The notes under the pieces were generated by a model, which had not been told where the DNA came from, ran no database searches, and was given only the letters and a program-made list of their open reading frames with translations. From DASQVO01 sp035640715 (GTDB taxonomy: Bacteria > Actinomycetota > Actinomycetes > Streptosporangiales > Streptosporangiaceae): a stretch of DNA of 5,715 nt. Where the stretch lies: contig DASQVO010000059.1 of the NCBI GenBank assembly GCA_035640715.1, positions 1-5,715 of the forward strand. The letters are read 5' to 3'. Below, one piece after another: positions 4,034-5,715 of the stretch (positions are counted from its first letter, which is position 1; the number at the start of each line of letters is the position of its first letter). Position numbers and translations under genes: made by a program.

Positions 4034-5251
4034 TCAGCCCGCCAGTTCCCTGCGCAGGTTGTCGCTGACAGCCGTGAGGAATTCCTCTGTCGTCAGGTAC
4101 GGCGTACCGTCGCCGACCAGCATCGCCAGGTCCTTAGTCATCTGGCCGCCTTCGATGGTCTGCACGCAGACACGCTCCAGGGTGCGGGCGAACTCAGAGA
4201 CCTCAGGGGTGCCGTCCAGCTTGCCGCGGTGCTCAAGGCCCCGCGTCCAGGCGAAGATGGACGCGACCGAGTTGGTCGAGGTGGACTTGCCCTGCTGGTG
4301 CTGCCGGAAGTGCCGGGTGACGGTGCCGTGGGCTGCCTCCGCTTCCACCGTGCGGCCGTCGGGCGTCATCAGCACGCTGGTCATCAGGCCGAGCGAGCCG
4401 TAGCCCTGGGCCACCACGTCGGACTCCACGTCACCGTCGTAGTTCTTGCATGCCCAGACGATGCCGCCCTCCCACTTGAGGACTTGGGCCACCATGTCGT
4501 CGATCAGCCGGTGCTCGTAGGTGATCCCGGCGGCCTCGAATTCGGCCTTGAATTCCGATTCGAAGATTTCGGCGAACAGGTCCTTGAAACGGCCGTCGTA
4601 CGCCTTGAGGATCGTGTTCTTCGTGGACAGGTACAAGGGGTAGCGGCGGTTGAGCGCGTACCGCATCGTCGCCCGCGCGAAGTCGCGGATCGAGTCGTCG
4701 AAGTTGTACATCCCCATCGCGACGCCGCCGCCGGAGAACTTGGCCACCTCGAGCTCGATCGGGCGGTCGTCGCCGTCCGGCACATAGGAGATCGTCACCG
4801 TGCCGGGGCCGGGCACCACGAAGTCGGTGGCCTTGTACTGGTCAGCGTGAGCGTGCCTGCCGATGATGATCGGCTTGGTCCAGCCGGGCACCAGGCGCGG
4901 GATGTTGGACACGACGATGGGCTCGCGGAACACCACGCCGCCGAGGATGTTACGGATGGTCCCGTTGGGCGAGCGCCACATCTTCTTCAGGCCGAACTCT
5001 GAGACCCTTGCCTCATCGGGGGTGATCGTGGCGCACTTGACGCCCACGCCGCGGGCCTTGATCGCCTTCGCCGCGTCGACTGTCACCTGGTCGTCGGTCG
5101 CGTCCCTGTTCTGGACGGACAAGTCGTAATAGTCCAGCTCGATATCCAGGTAGGGCAGTATCAGCTGGTCCTTAATGAGCTGCCAGATGATCCGCGTCAT
5201 CTCATCACCGTCGAGCTCGACGACCGGGTTCGCCACCTTGATCTTGGACAT
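4034..5251 (-). CDS. icd: NADP-dependent isocitrate dehydrogenase (dimeric, eukaryote-like)
   Basis: The 405-residue product oxidatively decarboxylates isocitrate to 2-oxoglutarate, producing NADPH, in the cytoplasmic TCA cycle. It aligns closely with homodimeric IDH of the human IDH1 type, with almost the same numbering. Isocitrate contacts are Ser94, Asn96 and Arg100 in SPNGTIRN, then Arg109 and Arg132 (GRHAHADQY) with Tyr139. Catalytic Lys211 lies in STKNT, and the metal-binding aspartates correspond to Asp251 (LIDDMVAQ), Asp274 and Asp278 (NYDGDVESD). HGTVTRH at 308-314 carries Arg313 and His314, which mark NADP specificity. The ATG at 5251 has GGAGA a few bases upstream. It lies 77 bases after the DUF3017-like gene and 165 bases before mdh, all on one strand. 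It is unlike the roughly 740-residue monomeric IDH I associate with Streptomyces, which hints at another actinomycete lineage. Confidence 0.95.
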   Translation of the reverse strand: MSKIKVANPVVELDGDEMTRIIWQLIKDQLILPYLDIELDYYDLSVQNRDATDDQVTVDAAKAIKARGVGVKCATITPDEARVSEFGLKKMWRSPNGTIRNILGGVVFREPIVVSNIPRLVPGWTKPIIIGRHAHADQYKATDFVVPGPGTVTISYVPDGDDRPIELEVAKFSGGGVAMGMYNFDDSIRDFARATMRYALNRRYPLYLSTKNTILKAYDGRFKDLFAEIFESEFKAEFEAAGITYEHRLIDDMVAQVLKWEGGIVWACKNYDGDVESDVVAQGYGSLGLMTSVLMTPDGRTVEAEAAHGTVTRHFRQHQQGKSTSTNSVASIFAWTRGLEHRGKLDGTPEVSEFARTLERVCVQTIEGGQMTKDLAMLVGDGTPYLTTEEFLTAVSDNLRRELAG

Positions 5252-5278
5252 GCTTCTCCGTTCCCTTCATCTGCAGGC

Positions 5279-5317
5279 CAGCCTGTTTCCCTGTAGGGAA
5301 CGCCGGCCACGAGGCTG
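5279..5317 (-). promoter_or_regulatory. Inverted repeat in the icd upstream gap
   Basis: CAGCCT (5279-5284) pairs with AGGCTG (5312-5317), and within it TTCCC (5287-5291) pairs with GGGAA (5296-5300) around TGTA. It fills much of the 77-base gap before icd. It could terminate the upstream membrane-protein gene or form part of the icd 5' leader. I found no clear promoter hexamers in the gap. Confidence 0.3.
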
Positions 5318-5328
5318 AGGCGCCGCGC

Positions 5329-5685
5329 TCACGTAGATGGCAGCACCAGTGCAAGCACCAGCAGGCCGACGCCGAATGCGCCGAGTGCCAGCACATCAGC
5401 GAACCGCCGCCGGCAGGCGAGCAGTCCCACCGCGTTCTGTGGCAGCAGGAGCCGGGCGACCGCGGCGGCGAGCAGCACAGCACCCACGACCTCGGAACCC
5501 CTGCTGACGTCATGCGCCCCCCGCCAGGCCCAGAGGCAGCCGCCCACCGTGCACGCGAGCACCACCAGATAGGGAAGCTGGCTCACTCGGGTCCGGCGCC
5601 GCGCAGCGGTGCAGTCGGCCGGCGTGCCCGCCTCCCCGGACGGGCCCGCCTCCCCGGACGGGCCGGCCTCAGCGGACGGCAGCAC
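5329..5685 (-). CDS. DUF3017-like three-helix membrane protein
   Basis: The product (118 residues from the GTG at 5685) resembles DUF3017, small integral membrane proteins of Actinomycetota with no known function. From memory, relatives sit near folD and mdh in Streptomyces, which fits this neighbourhood. After a low-complexity N-terminus containing two copies of GPSGEA, a basic stretch RRRTR (29-33) precedes three hydrophobic segments at about 37-54, 64-81 and 97-115. The family-like parts are LPYLVVLA, the RGSEVVGAVLLAAAVARLLLP block, and GLLACRRRFADVLAL. The start is uncertain: the frame stays open to the right edge of the window and no good ribosome binding site precedes 5685, so the gene may begin outside. 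The C-terminus is complete (TGA at 5331-5329). It lies upstream of icd on the same strand with a 77-base gap. Confidence 0.75.
   Translation of the reverse strand: MLPSAEAGPSGEAGPSGEAGTPADCTAARRRTRVSQLPYLVVLACTVGGCLWAWRGAHDVSRGSEVVGAVLLAAAVARLLLPQNAVGLLACRRRFADVLALGAFGVGLLVLALVLPST
5630..5679 (-). repeat. 18-bp tandem repeat inside the DUF3017-like gene
   Basis: An 18-base unit beginning GCCTCCCCGGACGGG occurs at 5630-5647 and 5648-5665, differing only in the last base, with a partial diverged third copy at 5666-5679. It encodes repeats of GPSGEA before the first membrane helix. The period keeps the frame, so copy number could vary without breaking the gene. Confidence 0.75.
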
Positions 5686-5715
5686 GTGCCCCGGCGGCAG
5701 CGCGCGGGTGGGCGG

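Noticed and set aside
3998..5002. Long plus-strand open frame opposite icd
   Set aside because: It is antisense to a clear isocitrate dehydrogenase and is the usual by-product of GC-rich codons; no family resemblance.

Overview
The window is high-GC DNA with actinomycete features: GC-rich third codon positions, GTG starts, GC-rich terminator-like hairpins without U-tracts, possible leaderless-type promoters, and a DUF3017-type membrane protein, a family I associate with Actinomycetota. A filamentous actinomycete (Streptomycetales or Streptosporangiales type) is the best guess; the sequence does not fix the genus.

Layout. Positions 1-624 hold no convincing gene, only hairpins and short repeats in a partly AT-richer stretch. 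Positions 625-1088 encode a compact HicA/HicB toxin-antitoxin pair with a 4-base GTGA overlap, less GC-rich than the genes to its right. Positions 1089-1359 hold hairpins and what looks like a frameshifted scrap of a small gene. Positions 1360-2722 form the most interesting unit: a 16-codon leader ORF with three consecutive threonine codons, a perfect 15-bp stem-loop, and then a short threonyl-tRNA synthetase made only of the catalytic and anticodon-binding domains. Positions 2723-2911 separate convergent genes and carry several hairpins. On the minus strand, read from right to left, come a DUF3017-like three-helix membrane protein (5685-5329), NADP-dependent isocitrate dehydrogenase icd (5251-4034) and LDH-like malate dehydrogenase mdh (3868-2912).

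How the genes work together. The minus-strand block is housekeeping central metabolism: Icd makes 2-oxoglutarate and NADPH, and Mdh interconverts malate and oxaloacetate in the TCA cycle. The plus-strand side looks accessory. The ThrRS lacks the TGS and editing domains of a housekeeping ThrRS but keeps its zinc ligands and class II motifs. It also carries changes at positions matching the E. coli borrelidin-pocket residues Leu489 and Leu493. Its leader has the parts of a classical ribosome-mediated transcription attenuator that senses charged tRNA-Thr. I infer a backup synthetase that is switched on when threonyl-tRNA runs short, for example when the main ThrRS is inhibited. This is a hypothesis from sequence alone.
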